64,000 nucleotides of DNA from Candidatus Eremiobacteraceae bacterium (lineage in GTDB: Bacteria > Vulcanimicrobiota > Vulcanimicrobiia > Eremiobacterales > Eremiobacteraceae). The position numbers were made by a program, and so were the translations under genes. Below, piece by piece: positions 7,916 through 17,985 of the stretch (positions within the stretch are counted from its first letter, which is position 1; every line of letters starts with the position of its first letter). The notes below the pieces were generated by a model. The model was not told the DNA's origin. It ran no database searches and was given only the letters and a program-made list of their open reading frames with translations. The stretch is from positions 1 to 64,000 of the forward strand of contig DATCBN010000044.1 of assembly GCA_036511855.1 (NCBI GenBank), in the 5' to 3' direction.

Positions 7916-10308
7916 GTGGTCCTTGGCTGCGCGGCACGCCATTGCCAATCGCGGATCTCGGGCATGTCCTCGCCGAATTCGCGGACGTAGATGGAATGCT
8001 CGACGAGCTTGTCGCGAATGAGCTGTTGGACGTGAGCCGCGCGGTCTTGAAACATCGGCAGCCGATCGATCGCATCGTTGGCCAGATGAAAGCGGTCGAT
8101 CTCGTTGCGGACGGCCATGTCGAAGGGCGTCGTCGTCGAGCCTTCTTCTTTATACCCGCGAACGTGGATGCCCGAGTGATTGGTGCGTCTATACGTCAGC
8201 CTGTGGATGAGTGTGGGATATCCGTGGAAAGCGAAGATGATCGGCGCGCTCTTTGTGAATATGGAATCGAACTCATGATCGGGCAGCCCGTGGGGATGTT
8301 CGGACTGAGATTGCAGAGTCATGAGGTCCACGACGTTGACGACGCGGATCCTCAAATCCGGCAAGTGCCGGTCAAGGAAATCCACGGCGGCGAGCGTTTC
8401 CAGTGTGGGAACGTCGCCGGCGCAGGCCATGACCACGTCGGGTTCCACGCCGTCATCGTTGCTCGCCCAATCCCATATGCCGATGCCTTCCGTGCAATGT
8501 TGGATCGCCGCCGTCATGTCCAGCCACTGCCACTCCGACTGTTTGCCCGCAATGATGACGTTGACGTAGTTCCGGCTTCGAAGGCAATGATCCGCGACCG
8601 AGAGCAGCGTGTTGGCATCCGGAGGAAGGTAGACGCGAACCACGTCGGCCTTCTTGTTGACGACGTGGTCGATGAATCCGGGATCCTGATGACTGAATCC
8701 GTTGTTGTCCTGGCGCCAAACGTGCGATGTGAGCAGATAGTTGAGCGATGCGATGGGCCGGCGCCACGGAATGTACCGCGTGACCTTGAGCCACTTCGCG
8801 TGTTGATTGAACATCGAACTGATGATGTGGATGAAAGCCTCGTAGCACGAAAAGAATCCGTGGCGGCCGGTCAAGAGATATCCTTCGAGCCATCCCTGGC
8901 AAAGATGCTCGCTCAACACTTCCATCACCCGGCCGTCGGGCGCGACATGGTCGTCATTCGGGTAGATCTCGGCTGTGGAGCACCGGTCTGTGAAATCGAA
9001 CAGCGCGTCGAGCCGATTAGAGCTCGTCTCGTCGGGTCCGACCACGCGAAAGTTATCCGCATTGAGGCGCATGACGTCGCGCAAGAACGTGCCCAAGACA
9101 CGAGTGGCCTCGGCGCGACACCCGCCGGGAGCCGCCACTTGCACGGCGTGATCGCGAAAATCGGGCATCACGAGATCGCGGAGCAGGAGCCCGCCGTTTG
9201 CATGAGGATTTGCGCCCATTCTGCGCTCGCCGGCAGGAGCGAGCGCAGCCAGTTCCGCCTTCAACTTTCCGTAGTCGTCGAAAAGCTCGGCCGGACGATA
9301 GCTTCGCATCCATTCTTCTAGTATCCGAAGATGTTCCGGATTGGCCCGCACGTCGCTCACCGGAACTTGGTGCGCGCGAAAAGTCCCCTCTACTTCCTTC
9401 CCGTCCACAATCTTTGGACCGGTCCATCCTTTGGGTGACCGCAACACGATCATCGGCCATGGGCGCCGCTTTGTGAATCCCTTGGATCGCGCCTCGCTTT
9501 GAATCGACCGGATTTCCGCGAGTACGATTTCGAGCGTCGCCGCCATCTTGCGATGCATCGGCTCCGGTTCGTGTCCTTCTACTATATAGGGCGTGTATCC
9601 ATATCCGGAGAGCAGGTTCATAAGCTCATCGTTGGAGATCCGCGCGAGGACGGTCGGGCCTGCGATCTTGTAGCCGTTCAGATGCAATACCGGCAAAACC
9701 GCACCGTCGCGAACAGGGTTGAGGAACTTATTGGAGTGCCAACTCGTGGCGAGCGCACCGGTTTCGGCTTCGCCGTCACCGACGACCGCGACGGCGATGA
9801 GGTTTGGATCGTCGAACACTGCTCCAAACGCATGCGTGAGAGCGTACCCAAGCTCTCCGCCTTCATGTATAGAACCCGGCGTTTCCGGCGAAGCGTGGCT
9901 GGGGACGCCGCCCGGAAATGAGAACTGCTTGAACAGAACTTGCATGCCTTTGGTGTCTTGCCCGACCCCTGGGTAAAGTTCGCTGTATACTCCCTCCAGG
10001 TACGTGTTCGCGACGACCGCCGGCCCGCCGTGCCCGGGCCCTGCGATGAAGATCATGTCGAGATCATGCTTTTTGATCGCACGGTTCAAGTGCGCGTAGA
10101 GAAAGTTCAAGCCCGGCGTGGTACCCCAGTGCCCCAATAGCCTCGGCTTCACGTGCTCGGGTTTGAGCGGCTGCTTCAGCAGTGGATTGTCGAGCAGATA
10201 AATCTGACCGACGGAGAGATAATTCGCCGCTCGCCAGTAGGCGTCGATGCCTTGTAATTCTTCGGGCGAAAGTTCGCCGTGACCGGTCGTGGCGCTCGTC
10301 GATAGCAT
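7912..10308 (-). CDS. xfp: Phosphoketolase
   Basis: A 798-residue thiamine-diphosphate enzyme, full length for the family (about 790-800). It cleaves xylulose 5-phosphate and/or fructose 6-phosphate with phosphate to acetyl-phosphate plus glyceraldehyde 3-phosphate or erythrose 4-phosphate. Motifs seen are [22 protein letters not shown], the diphosphate/Mg motif GDGEAETG, and in the C-terminal half [20 protein letters not shown] and NVVDLMTL. It is the first gene of a coupled operon with ackA, which together give a short route to acetate with ATP formation. Whether both sugar phosphates are used cannot be decided here. The divergent CPBP gene starts 123 bases upstream. Confidence 0.97.
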   Translation of the reverse strand: MLSTSATTGHGELSPEELQGIDAYWRAANYLSVGQIYLLDNPLLKQPLKPEHVKPRLLGHWGTTPGLNFLYAHLNRAIKKHDLDMIFIAGPGHGGPAVVANTYLEGVYSELYPGVGQDTKGMQVLFKQFSFPGGVPSHASPETPGSIHEGGELGYALTHAFGAVFDDPNLIAVAVVGDGEAETGALATSWHSNKFLNPVRDGAVLPVLHLNGYKIAGPTVLARISNDELMNLLSGYGYTPYIVEGHEPEPMHRKMAATLEIVLAEIRSIQSEARSKGFTKRRPWPMIVLRSPKGWTGPKIVDGKEVEGTFRAHQVPVSDVRANPEHLRILEEWMRSYRPAELFDDYGKLKAELAALAPAGERRMGANPHANGGLLLRDLVMPDFRDHAVQVAAPGGCRAEATRVLGTFLRDVMRLNADNFRVVGPDETSSNRLDALFDFTDRCSTAEIYPNDDHVAPDGRVMEVLSEHLCQGWLEGYLLTGRHGFFSCYEAFIHIISSMFNQHAKWLKVTRYIPWRRPIASLNYLLTSHVWRQDNNGFSHQDPGFIDHVVNKKADVVRVYLPPDANTLLSVADHCLRSRNYVNVIIAGKQSEWQWLDMTAAIQHCTEGIGIWDWASNDDGVEPDVVMACAGDVPTLETLAAVDFLDRHLPDLRIRVVNVVDLMTLQSQSEHPHGLPDHEFDSIFTKSAPIIFAFHGYPTLIHRLTYRRTNHSGIHVRGYKEEGSTTTPFDMAVRNEIDRFHLANDAIDRLPMFQDRAAHVQQLIRDKLVEHSIYVREFGEDMPEIRDWQWRAAQPRTT

Positions 10309-10431
10309 GGGTTCACCACATTATTTGAAGTAAGAGGCAAGGTTCGATGAGACGCGCCGTGATTCGACTTCGCGCCGACATTTACCCGTGCTCCGCAGGT
10401 TGGCTAAGCCTCAAGGCGATAATCTCGACCG

Positions 10432-11118
10432 ATGAACGACGCTTACTCAACGGCGACCGGCCCCGGCGATCGATTCGCCAAAGAGCTGCGCGGATTCGGG
10501 CCGCTCGGTGTCGTCGCGATCGTCGTCATCCTTGCGAGTCAAACGCTCGCGCCCCTCAGCGCCATTCTGGTGCTGCTCTGGGTCACGCTATCGCGCACGC
10601 CGTGGGCCGAAATCGGCTACGTACGTCCTCGAAGCTGGCTCGTCGAGGCTACCGCCGGCATTGCCCTCGGCGTTGTGCTCAAATTCCTACTCAAGATCAT
10701 CGTCATGCCGCTTCTGGGCGCCGATGCCATCAATCGAACGTATCACTACATCGTGGGAAACCCCGCAGCCGCCATTTCGGAGATTCTGCCGTTGATCATC
10801 GTCGGGGGCTTTGCCGAAGAGACCGTGTTCCGCGGATATCTGTTCGAACGATTCGGCAAACTTATCGGCAAGAGCATCGTCGCAAAATCGGGCACCGTGC
10901 TCGTTACCGCGCTGTTCTTCGCGTCGCTCCACTTTTACGATCAAGGCTTCGCGGGCGTCGAACAGGCCATTTTCACCGGACTCGTCTTCGGAACGGTTTT
11001 TTCGTCAACCGGCCGGATCTGGATCGTGATGTGTGCGCACGCTGCGTACGATCTCACCGCGCTTGCGATCATTTATTGGAACCTCGAATCCGAGTTCGCT
11101 CACCTCGTGTTCAAGTAA
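10432..11118 (+). CDS. CPBP-family intramembrane metalloprotease
   Basis: A 228-residue protein with about six membrane segments and the full Abi/CPBP signature: EExxxR as EETVFR (E129-R134), the second motif FASLHF with His167, and the third AHAAYD with His203. These residues form the intramembrane metal site in Rce1-like glutamate proteases. Bacterial members process or degrade membrane proteins, and some give immunity to bacteriocins; the substrate here is not apparent. The start is ATG 10432. The gene is divergent from xfp and convergent with ppk2, with only 17 bases between it and ppk2, so it looks monocistronic. Confidence 0.85.
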   Translation: MNDAYSTATGPGDRFAKELRGFGPLGVVAIVVILASQTLAPLSAILVLLWVTLSRTPWAEIGYVRPRSWLVEATAGIALGVVLKFLLKIIVMPLLGADAINRTYHYIVGNPAAAISEILPLIIVGGFAEETVFRGYLFERFGKLIGKSIVAKSGTVLVTALFFASLHFYDQGFAGVEQAIFTGLVFGTVFSSTGRIWIVMCAHAAYDLTALAIIYWNLESEFAHLVFK

Positions 11119-11135
11119 GTCGCGCGAGACGATGC

Positions 11136-12002
11136 TTATGGTTTCGCCAGCTCCGCCCGCAGGCTGCGTAGCTTCGACTTCAACTCCTTCGGCAGGCTCG
11201 GGTATTGCAGGTGCAATGATTTCATCTTGCTCACGAGGATGTCGGCGACCGCCACGCGCGTGAACCATTTATGGTCGGACGGAACGATATACCACGGAGC
11301 CCAGGACGAGCTCGTCTTGCCCAACATCCCTTCGTACGCGGCGCGGTAATCGTTCCAGAACGCGCGTTGCTGCACGTCTCCGAGCGAGAACTTCCACTGC
11401 TTTTCCCGGTCGTCGAGGCGCGCGAGCAATCGCTTTCGCTGCTCTTCTTTCGAGATATGTAAGAAGAACTTCACGATGTGCGTGCCGTTCCTGACGAGGT
11501 AGCGCTCGTAGTCGTTTATCTCGGCGTAGCGGTGCCGCCAGAACGTTGCCTGCCCGGCGTGCGATTTTGGGAGCGCACTTCCCAACAACTCGCGGTGCAC
11601 CCGCGTGACGATGACGTCTTCGTAGTACGACCGGTTGAAAATCCCGATGCGCCCCCGCTCGGGCATGGATTTCGCGCAGCGCCAAAGATAATCGTGGCGG
11701 AGCTCTTCTGGCGATGGCTGTTTGAAACTCGTCACGCTCACGCCTTGAGGGTTCATGCCGGACATCACGTGGCTTACCGCGCTGTCCTTTCCGGCAGTGT
11801 CCATCCCCTGAAAAACGACGAGCAGCGCGTAGCGCCCAGCGGCGGTGAAAGTGTTCTGCACGCCGCGGAGTCGCTCGATATCCCGTTCGAGCTTTTGACC
11901 GGCTCTTACTTTGTCGGGGAAGCCGCCTGTGCCGCCCGGATCGATCGATTGAAGGTCTACCGGCCGCGAGGGATGCGCCCGCAACGTGCTTTGATACTTC
12001 AT
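11136..12002 (-). CDS. ppk2: Polyphosphate kinase 2 family protein
   Basis: A 288-residue cytoplasmic P-loop kinase of the PPK2 family, which moves phosphate between polyphosphate and nucleotides. Motifs seen are Walker A GMDTAGKD (residues 66-73), SGMNPQGVSVTSFKQPS, the lid region WRCAKSMPERGRIGIFNRS and YYEDVIVTRVH. The size and single domain fit class I (NDP-level) or class III enzymes; I cannot separate them safely. The frame stays open to 12056, but ATG 12002 matches the usual N-terminus and leaves 87 bases for promoters shared with the divergent DtxR-type gene. The product may use or regenerate polyphosphate for energy storage, fitting the ATP-yielding operon nearby, though no ppk1 is in view. 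Confidence 0.88.
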   Translation of the reverse strand: MKYQSTLRAHPSRPVDLQSIDPGGTGGFPDKVRAGQKLERDIERLRGVQNTFTAAGRYALLVVFQGMDTAGKDSAVSHVMSGMNPQGVSVTSFKQPSPEELRHDYLWRCAKSMPERGRIGIFNRSYYEDVIVTRVHRELLGSALPKSHAGQATFWRHRYAEINDYERYLVRNGTHIVKFFLHISKEEQRKRLLARLDDREKQWKFSLGDVQQRAFWNDYRAAYEGMLGKTSSSWAPWYIVPSDHKWFTRVAVADILVSKMKSLHLQYPSLPKELKSKLRSLRAELAKP

Positions 12003-12089
12003 TCGCGAGCCGTTCTCGTCTTCGCATTCGCAATCTTTCCCGCGTCGACGATGCAAGGGAAATTCGCCCGTTTTCGCAAATAGTTAGAC

Positions 12090-12779
12090 ATGGTTAACAA
12101 CCAGGCCGACCGCTCCCGGCAGCGTGCGCACGAAGACTATGTGAAGGGCATCTATCAGTTGGCCGGCAACGCGCCCGTGCGCGCCGTGGATCTCGCCAGA
12201 TACTTGCACGTCTCGCGGCCATCGGTCACAAAGCTGCGCCGCAGCCTAGAATCGTCAGGGCTCGTGCAGACATCGAAGGGCCGCACGGACCGGATTTCGC
12301 TCACTTCAAAGGGCACCGACCTGGCCGCTCGCATCCTTCGCCGGCACCGGCTGATCGAGACGTTCTTGCATAAAATATTGAAGGTGCCGCTCGAGCGGGT
12401 GCACGCCGACGCAGAACGCATCGAACATACCATTTCCGACGACATCGCCGCTCGGCTTTCCAAATTCCTCGGCAATCCGTCGGCCGATCCGCACGGTCAC
12501 CCCATCCCGTCGCCGGCAGTGAAGCCCGCCGCGAAGTCGCTGACCTGTCTCGCCGACACACGAGCCGGCGACCTCGTGGTCGTGAAGACACTCGACGATC
12601 GCGATGAAGCGGCCGTCAAGTACCTCTCGGCGCGCAGCATATTGCCGGGGATGCGGGCGCTGATCGAAGGCAACGTTCGGGGGGTTGTCCGGTTGCGCGT
12701 GGGCCGCACATCGGTTCGCATCGCAAAGGCTGCCGCGGAACGGGTCTGGTGCGTGGCGGCTCAAGGCGGCGCGCGATGA
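12090..12779 (+). CDS. DtxR/MntR-family metal-dependent repressor
   Basis: A 229-residue regulator. Residues 10-75 are a winged helix (HEDYVKGIYQL, ARYLHVSRPSVTKLRRSLES). The dimerisation and metal domain follows with the conserved ligands in RRHRLIETFL (His) and DAERIEHTISDD (Glu, Glu/His), so the primary metal site seems intact. The C-terminal part is a FeoA/SH3-like domain. Family members bind Mn(II) or Fe(II) and repress uptake genes. The stop overlaps the start of the downstream Nramp-related transporter (ATGA), so the regulator probably controls its own operon. No Shine-Dalgarno motif is visible before ATG 12090; an AATAGT-like -10 lies about ten bases upstream, so a leaderless transcript is possible. 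Confidence 0.9.
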   Translation: MVNNQADRSRQRAHEDYVKGIYQLAGNAPVRAVDLARYLHVSRPSVTKLRRSLESSGLVQTSKGRTDRISLTSKGTDLAARILRRHRLIETFLHKILKVPLERVHADAERIEHTISDDIAARLSKFLGNPSADPHGHPIPSPAVKPAAKSLTCLADTRAGDLVVVKTLDDRDEAAVKYLSARSILPGMRALIEGNVRGVVRLRVGRTSVRIAKAAAERVWCVAAQGGAR

Positions 12780-14116
12780 GCGGCGCCGGCGTCGCCGAAC
12801 ATCCGAATCGCGAAGAGCAACTTCGCGCGATCGACCGCGGCCGCGTCGAAGCGGCACGGAGCGGTGGGCGGCCGTTTTCTCTCTTCTTCCTTTTGGCCGG
12901 TCCGGGCATCTTGGTCATGTTGGGCGAGAACGACGGTCCGAGCATGCTCTCGTACGCGACCACGGGCGCCACGTTCGGCATCGGCTTTTTCATCCCGTTC
13001 ATCATCCTCACGTTCTTGATGGCGTTCACCGTCCAGGAGATGACCGTGCGCCTCGGGATCGCCACGCGCCGCGGCCACGCCGAATTGATCTTCGACCGGT
13101 TCGGCCCCTTTTGGGGTTACTTCTCGATGCTCGATCTCGCCGCAGGCAACGTCCTCACGCTGATCACGGAGTTCATCGCGATCCGAGCAGGCGCGGCTTT
13201 CTTCGGCATTCCGGCCCAGTTTGCGGTTTCGGCTGGCGTCGCGTTTGTGATCATCGCGATCAGCATGCGGCGCTATTTCACGTGGGAGCGCGCCGCCATG
13301 GCGCTTGCGGCGTTCAATCTTCTATTCGTGCCGGCCGCTCTTCTGGCACATCCGGATTGGGCGGGGCTGGCCCACGCGCTCGGCACCTGGAGTCCGTTGC
13401 CCGGCGGCGTGTCGGCCTCATTCATGACGCTCCTGCTAGCAGACGTCGGCGCCACCGTCACGCCGTGGATGATCTTCTTCCAACAAAGCGCCGTCGTCGA
13501 TAAAGGGATGGGGCGGAACGATATCCCGCAAGGCCGGTTCGACACACTGTTCGGCGCGACGATCGCGGCCACGGCGGCCATCGCCACAGTGGTCGCCGCT
13601 TCGGCGCTATTCGTGAATCACGTCAGCGTGATTTCGTTTTCCGACGGCGCGGATTTCGCAACGGCGCTGCAGCCGTTCATCGGCCACACGGGTGCATCGC
13701 TGTTCGCACTTGGCATCATCGAGGCCGGCCTCGTCGCCGCGATGACGATTTCGGCTAGCTCCGCCTACGCGCTTGGCGAGGTGCTGCACACAAGACACAG
13801 CCTGAACGCCAATTTCCGCGATGGAAAGGCGTTCTACACCTGTGCGATCGCATCGGTGGTGTTCGCCGCGGCGATCGTCCTGATCCCGAATGCGCCGCTG
13901 CTCGCCATCACATTGGCGGTAAACGTCATCGCAACGTTGCTCATGGCGCCGGCTCTGCTGTTCCTGTTGCTCTTAGCAAACGACCGCGAGATCATCGGTC
14001 CGCTTGCGAACAATGCGCGGAGCAATTGGTTCGGGGGCGCGATCGTGGTGGCGATCGCCCTCATGGGATCGGCATACGGGATCATCTCCGTTTTTCCAAA
14101 TCTCATTCCGAAGTGA
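12776..14116 (+). CDS. Nramp-related divalent metal transporter with non-canonical metal site
   Basis: A 446-residue, roughly 11-helix transporter of the Nramp (COG1914) superfamily, starting at the ATG that overlaps the DtxR stop. In canonical Nramps TM1 carries DPGN and TM6 carries MPH, which select Mn or Fe. Here TM1 reads LGENDGPSM and TM6 reads TVTPWMIFFQQSAVVDKG, so both signatures are replaced. This matches the Nramp-related branch, in which a member has been shown to transport Mg2+ (established for NRMT proteins). The substrate here may be Mg2+, Mn2+ or another ion. Coupling to a DtxR/MntR-type repressor argues for a transition metal, so the two lines of evidence disagree. Confidence 0.85.
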   Translation: MSGAGVAEHPNREEQLRAIDRGRVEAARSGGRPFSLFFLLAGPGILVMLGENDGPSMLSYATTGATFGIGFFIPFIILTFLMAFTVQEMTVRLGIATRRGHAELIFDRFGPFWGYFSMLDLAAGNVLTLITEFIAIRAGAAFFGIPAQFAVSAGVAFVIIAISMRRYFTWERAAMALAAFNLLFVPAALLAHPDWAGLAHALGTWSPLPGGVSASFMTLLLADVGATVTPWMIFFQQSAVVDKGMGRNDIPQGRFDTLFGATIAATAAIATVVAASALFVNHVSVISFSDGADFATALQPFIGHTGASLFALGIIEAGLVAAMTISASSAYALGEVLHTRHSLNANFRDGKAFYTCAIASVVFAAAIVLIPNAPLLAITLAVNVIATLLMAPALLFLLLLANDREIIGPLANNARSNWFGGAIVVAIALMGSAYGIISVFPNLIPK

Positions 14117-14130
14117 AGGAGCCGCGCCGC

Positions 14131-14325
14131 ATGAATCGTGACGCACCAACCGTTCCGGCACCCGACGAGTCCGTCGAATGGTCCCGCCGGCTTCGCGAGC
14201 CGCTGCCGCGCCGAACCTTGAGTCCCGGCATTCTGGCGCTGCTCTGGATCCTCCGAATCTATGTGATGATCGCGGTGCCGCTCGTCATCTATGCTTTCGT
14301 CACCGCCCTCCAGCAGCGTCATTGA
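14131..14325 (+). CDS. Small single-span membrane protein
   Basis: A 64-residue protein starting at ATG 14131, with GAAGGA 11-16 bases upstream and 14 bases after the transporter stop, so it is probably the third gene of that operon. The first 35 residues are polar and rich in Pro and Arg. Residues about 38-58 form one hydrophobic helix (GILALLWILRIYVMIAVPLV) and the tail is short (TALQQRH). I do not recognise a family. Small proteins of this shape often act as transporter subunits or modulators, and the position next to the Nramp-related gene suggests such a partner. That is inference from context. Confidence 0.55.
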   Translation: MNRDAPTVPAPDESVEWSRRLREPLPRRTLSPGILALLWILRIYVMIAVPLVIYAFVTALQQRH

Positions 14326-14401
14326 ACGGACACTAAGTAAAGGAGATTCGGGTGACTATCCGACGAACCGATGCGGGCATGCTTGTGCGCTGGAGGTAAA
14401 T

Positions 14402-15169
14402 GTGGACTTAGGAATTCGCGGACGCGTGGCGCTCGTCACCGGCGCCAGTTCGGGGATCGGCGAGGCCGTCGCGCTTGCGCTCGCGGAGGAAGGCGCCACC
14501 ATCGCGGTCGCCGCGCGCCGCCGCGACCGGTTGGAGGCAGTCGCGCTCGAGGCGAAAAAGCGCGGTGCGAGTGCAGCCCATGCGTTTGAGGTGGATCTCG
14601 ACGATCCTGAAAGCATCACCGGCATGCTCATGCGAGTGCGTGAGACGTGCGGCGACATCCAGATCCTCGTCGCCAATAGTGGAGGTCCAAAACCCGGCAC
14701 GTTCCTCGAACTGAAGTTGGATGATTGGGACGCCGGCTACCGCGGCACGCTGCGAAGCATGTTGGCATTGGTCTATGCTGTGGTGCCGGCCATGACGGCG
14801 AGCGGCTGGGGCCGCATCGTTGCGCTCACGTCATCGTCGGTCAAGCAGCCCATCCCCAACATCGCTCTTTCTAACGTCTTCCGCATCGCATTGGTGTCAG
14901 CGCTGAAGACGCTTTCGGGCGAAGTGGCTCGCGGCGGCGTCACCGTCAATTCCATCGCCACGGGTCGCGTGCTCACAGACCGGCTGCGTCATCTCTATCC
15001 GGATGAAAAATCGATTCATAAAGCGGCGGAAGCAGATGTTCCCGCGGGCCGAGTGGCGATGCCTTCGGAGTTTGCGCCGCTCGTCGCCTTTTTGTGCGGC
15101 GAGCCCGCCCGATACGTCACGGGCCAGACCATCGCAATCGACGGCGGTCTGATCAAAGCGCTGTTCTAG
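14402..15169 (+). CDS. Short-chain dehydrogenase/reductase lacking the YxxxK pair
   Basis: A 255-residue Rossmann-fold protein. The start is GTG 14402 with a strong GGAGG five bases upstream; the frame is open further up without a better site. The dinucleotide-binding motif TGASSGIG (residues 13-20), the VDLDD loop and the C-terminal IAIDGGL match classical SDRs. The catalytic segment is unusual: after the Ser run (TSSSVKQPIPN) the expected Tyr and Lys are replaced by Ser157 and Arg161 in LSNVFRIAL. NSGG replaces the common NNAG. A recognised FabG-like subgroup shares the KQP...LSN..R pattern and its reaction is unclear. It may be a reductase with altered chemistry or a binding protein. Confidence 0.88.
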   Translation: MDLGIRGRVALVTGASSGIGEAVALALAEEGATIAVAARRRDRLEAVALEAKKRGASAAHAFEVDLDDPESITGMLMRVRETCGDIQILVANSGGPKPGTFLELKLDDWDAGYRGTLRSMLALVYAVVPAMTASGWGRIVALTSSSVKQPIPNIALSNVFRIALVSALKTLSGEVARGGVTVNSIATGRVLTDRLRHLYPDEKSIHKAAEADVPAGRVAMPSEFAPLVAFLCGEPARYVTGQTIAIDGGLIKALF

Positions 15170-15323
15170 TCTATTTTCACTTTGTAATCCACACCGTACC
15201 CGCGACCAAAGTCCCCATCGACGCCGCATATCGAGGGCGCCCATGACGGCTCGTGGAATTGCGCGCGATGCTTGGCGCATCCACATACTTTCGCCGGCGC
15301 CGGGCACGAATGGAGAAGCAGAC

Positions 15324-16946
15324 GTGAAATTTCTCGCCCATGTCGCATCCCTTGCGGCGATCGTCGCCTGCACGGCCATGCCCGCCGTCGCGGCGCCGCA
15401 ATCGTCCGTCCTTGTCGCCAACGCCGTTCACGAGCCCGGCATCCGCGATCTCGGACGCGCCAACCCGCAACAGACAGTTACCTTATTGGTGTCGATGCGC
15501 TATCGCAACGACGCGCAACTCGATCAATTCGTCGATGCCGTCAGCAATCCGCGCTCTCCCGTGTATCGTCACTTCCTAACGAACCAACAATTCAATTCCT
15601 ATTTCTCACCGACGGTGCGCGACTATAACCGCGTCGCAAGCGCGCTCGTCCGCGCGGGATTCCGCGTCACGCCTTCTGCAAACGGCACCATCATCGACGC
15701 GACCGGACCCGCGGCGGCGGTCGAACGCTACTTCAACACTGAGATCCACATGGTGCGCCAGGCCGGCGTTCCCGACGTGCGTTATGCGAATTCGCGGCCG
15801 GCGAGCATGCCCGCCGAGATCGCGGACGCCGTGGAAAGCGTTATCGGCTTTGACAGCCTGCGCGCCGCAACGCCCGACCATTTCATCGGCAAGAACGAAA
15901 CCGACCCGGACAAACTAGGCGGCCCGATCCACGGCAAGGCGGGCGGCTACAGTCCGTTTGCGATCGCGCAGGCGTACAACTATCCCGTCCAGCATGGGTT
16001 CGACGGCACCGGCCACGCGATCGGCATTGCTATTGACTACGATAGTTCAGACGCCGATCTCAATGGCTTCTTGGCGTTCTTCGGGGAAACGCGGACCGGA
16101 CAGAACTTTCACGTTCCGGTGGATGGCGGCCAACCCTACGATCCATCCGGCGGCAGTGAGGAGTCCACGCTCGACACCGAGACGGTGGGCACGCTCGATC
16201 CCGGCGCCGACCTGTATGTCTACAACTTCGGCGCGTCGTTCACGTTCACGGAGATCGGCGACGGCTACAACCGCGCGGTCTCCGACAACAAGGTCGACGT
16301 CGTGAGCTCAAGCTTTGGCTTGTGTGAGAACAATTCGCCGGCCAGCTTCAACACGACCGTGAACCATATCACGAAGCAAGGCGCCGCCAAGGGCATCAGC
16401 TTTGTGGCGAGCACCGGCGACTTCGGCCGTGGCGGCAAATGCTCCGACCACACCGGTCAAGACGTCCCCGCGGTGCTGAAGTTCTTCACCTCGGTGGGCG
16501 GCGCTGACCCGAACATCGGCAACATGGGCAAACTCAAGAGCGAGCTCGAGGACCGTGGTTCCGGCGGCGGACCCTCGGACATCTTCGCGATTCCGAGCTA
16601 TCAAGTGGGCGTGCCCGGAATGTTCTCGACGACAAAGCGCAACATCCCCGACGTGTCCGGGCCGTACGAACCGGATGCGTTCTTCTTCGCCGGCCGTTGG
16701 GGCACCATCGGCGGCACTTCGTGGGCCGCGCCGGCTACCTCGGCGTTTCTCGCGGAAGCCAACCAGGTCGCGGGCTCGCGGGCCGGCTTTGCCAACCCCG
16801 CGATCTATGCGGCGTTCAAGGTTTCGGGCTACGATCTATTCCACGACGTGACCACCGGCAATAACGGCATCGCCTGTTCGACAGGCTACGACGACTGCAG
16901 CGGCATCGGCACGCTGAAGGCCTTCGCTCTCGCGAAAGCCCTCTAG
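15324..16946 (+). CDS. Secreted S53 (sedolisin/kumamolisin) peptidase 1
   Basis: A 540-residue pre-pro-peptidase starting at GTG 15324 with GGAGA upstream; the frame remains open to 15243. Residues 1-24 are a signal peptide. A Pro-kumamolisin activation domain (about 45-185) includes VYRHFLTNQQFNSYFSP. The catalytic domain has the S53 set: Glu280 and Asp284 in EESTLDTE, the oxyanion Asp366 in STGDFG, and the nucleophile Ser466 in GGTSWAAP. A C-terminal calcium-binding motif (DVTTGNNG, GYDDCSGIG) is present. S53 enzymes are acid-active endopeptidases that work outside the cell after removal of the prodomain. A close paralogue with the same layout lies at 46174-47814. Confidence 0.93.
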   Translation: MKFLAHVASLAAIVACTAMPAVAAPQSSVLVANAVHEPGIRDLGRANPQQTVTLLVSMRYRNDAQLDQFVDAVSNPRSPVYRHFLTNQQFNSYFSPTVRDYNRVASALVRAGFRVTPSANGTIIDATGPAAAVERYFNTEIHMVRQAGVPDVRYANSRPASMPAEIADAVESVIGFDSLRAATPDHFIGKNETDPDKLGGPIHGKAGGYSPFAIAQAYNYPVQHGFDGTGHAIGIAIDYDSSDADLNGFLAFFGETRTGQNFHVPVDGGQPYDPSGGSEESTLDTETVGTLDPGADLYVYNFGASFTFTEIGDGYNRAVSDNKVDVVSSSFGLCENNSPASFNTTVNHITKQGAAKGISFVASTGDFGRGGKCSDHTGQDVPAVLKFFTSVGGADPNIGNMGKLKSELEDRGSGGGPSDIFAIPSYQVGVPGMFSTTKRNIPDVSGPYEPDAFFFAGRWGTIGGTSWAAPATSAFLAEANQVAGSRAGFANPAIYAAFKVSGYDLFHDVTTGNNGIACSTGYDDCSGIGTLKAFALAKAL

Positions 16947-16960
16947 ACCACAATCATCGC

Positions 16961-16988
16961 GGACGCTCGGAGCGATCTCCGGGCGTCC
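16961..16988. terminator. Hairpin between convergent S53 and aldo-keto reductase genes
   Basis: A 12-bp stem (16961-16972 with 16977-16988, one G-T pair) closes a CGAT loop. It is followed by ACGATTT on the plus strand. It likely ends transcription from the S53 gene and perhaps also from the minus-strand operon that stops at 17005. Confidence 0.6.
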
Positions 16989-17004
16989 ACGATTTCAAAA
17001 GCCC

Positions 17005-17962
<958 letters not shown>

Positions 17963-17985
<23 letters not shown>

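Noticed and set aside
7942-9321. Long plus-strand open frame opposite xfp (459 codons)
   Set aside because: It is antisense to a full-length phosphoketolase with all motifs, and its translation is rich in Arg, Val and Asp without family features; this is a mirror effect of GC-rich codon use.
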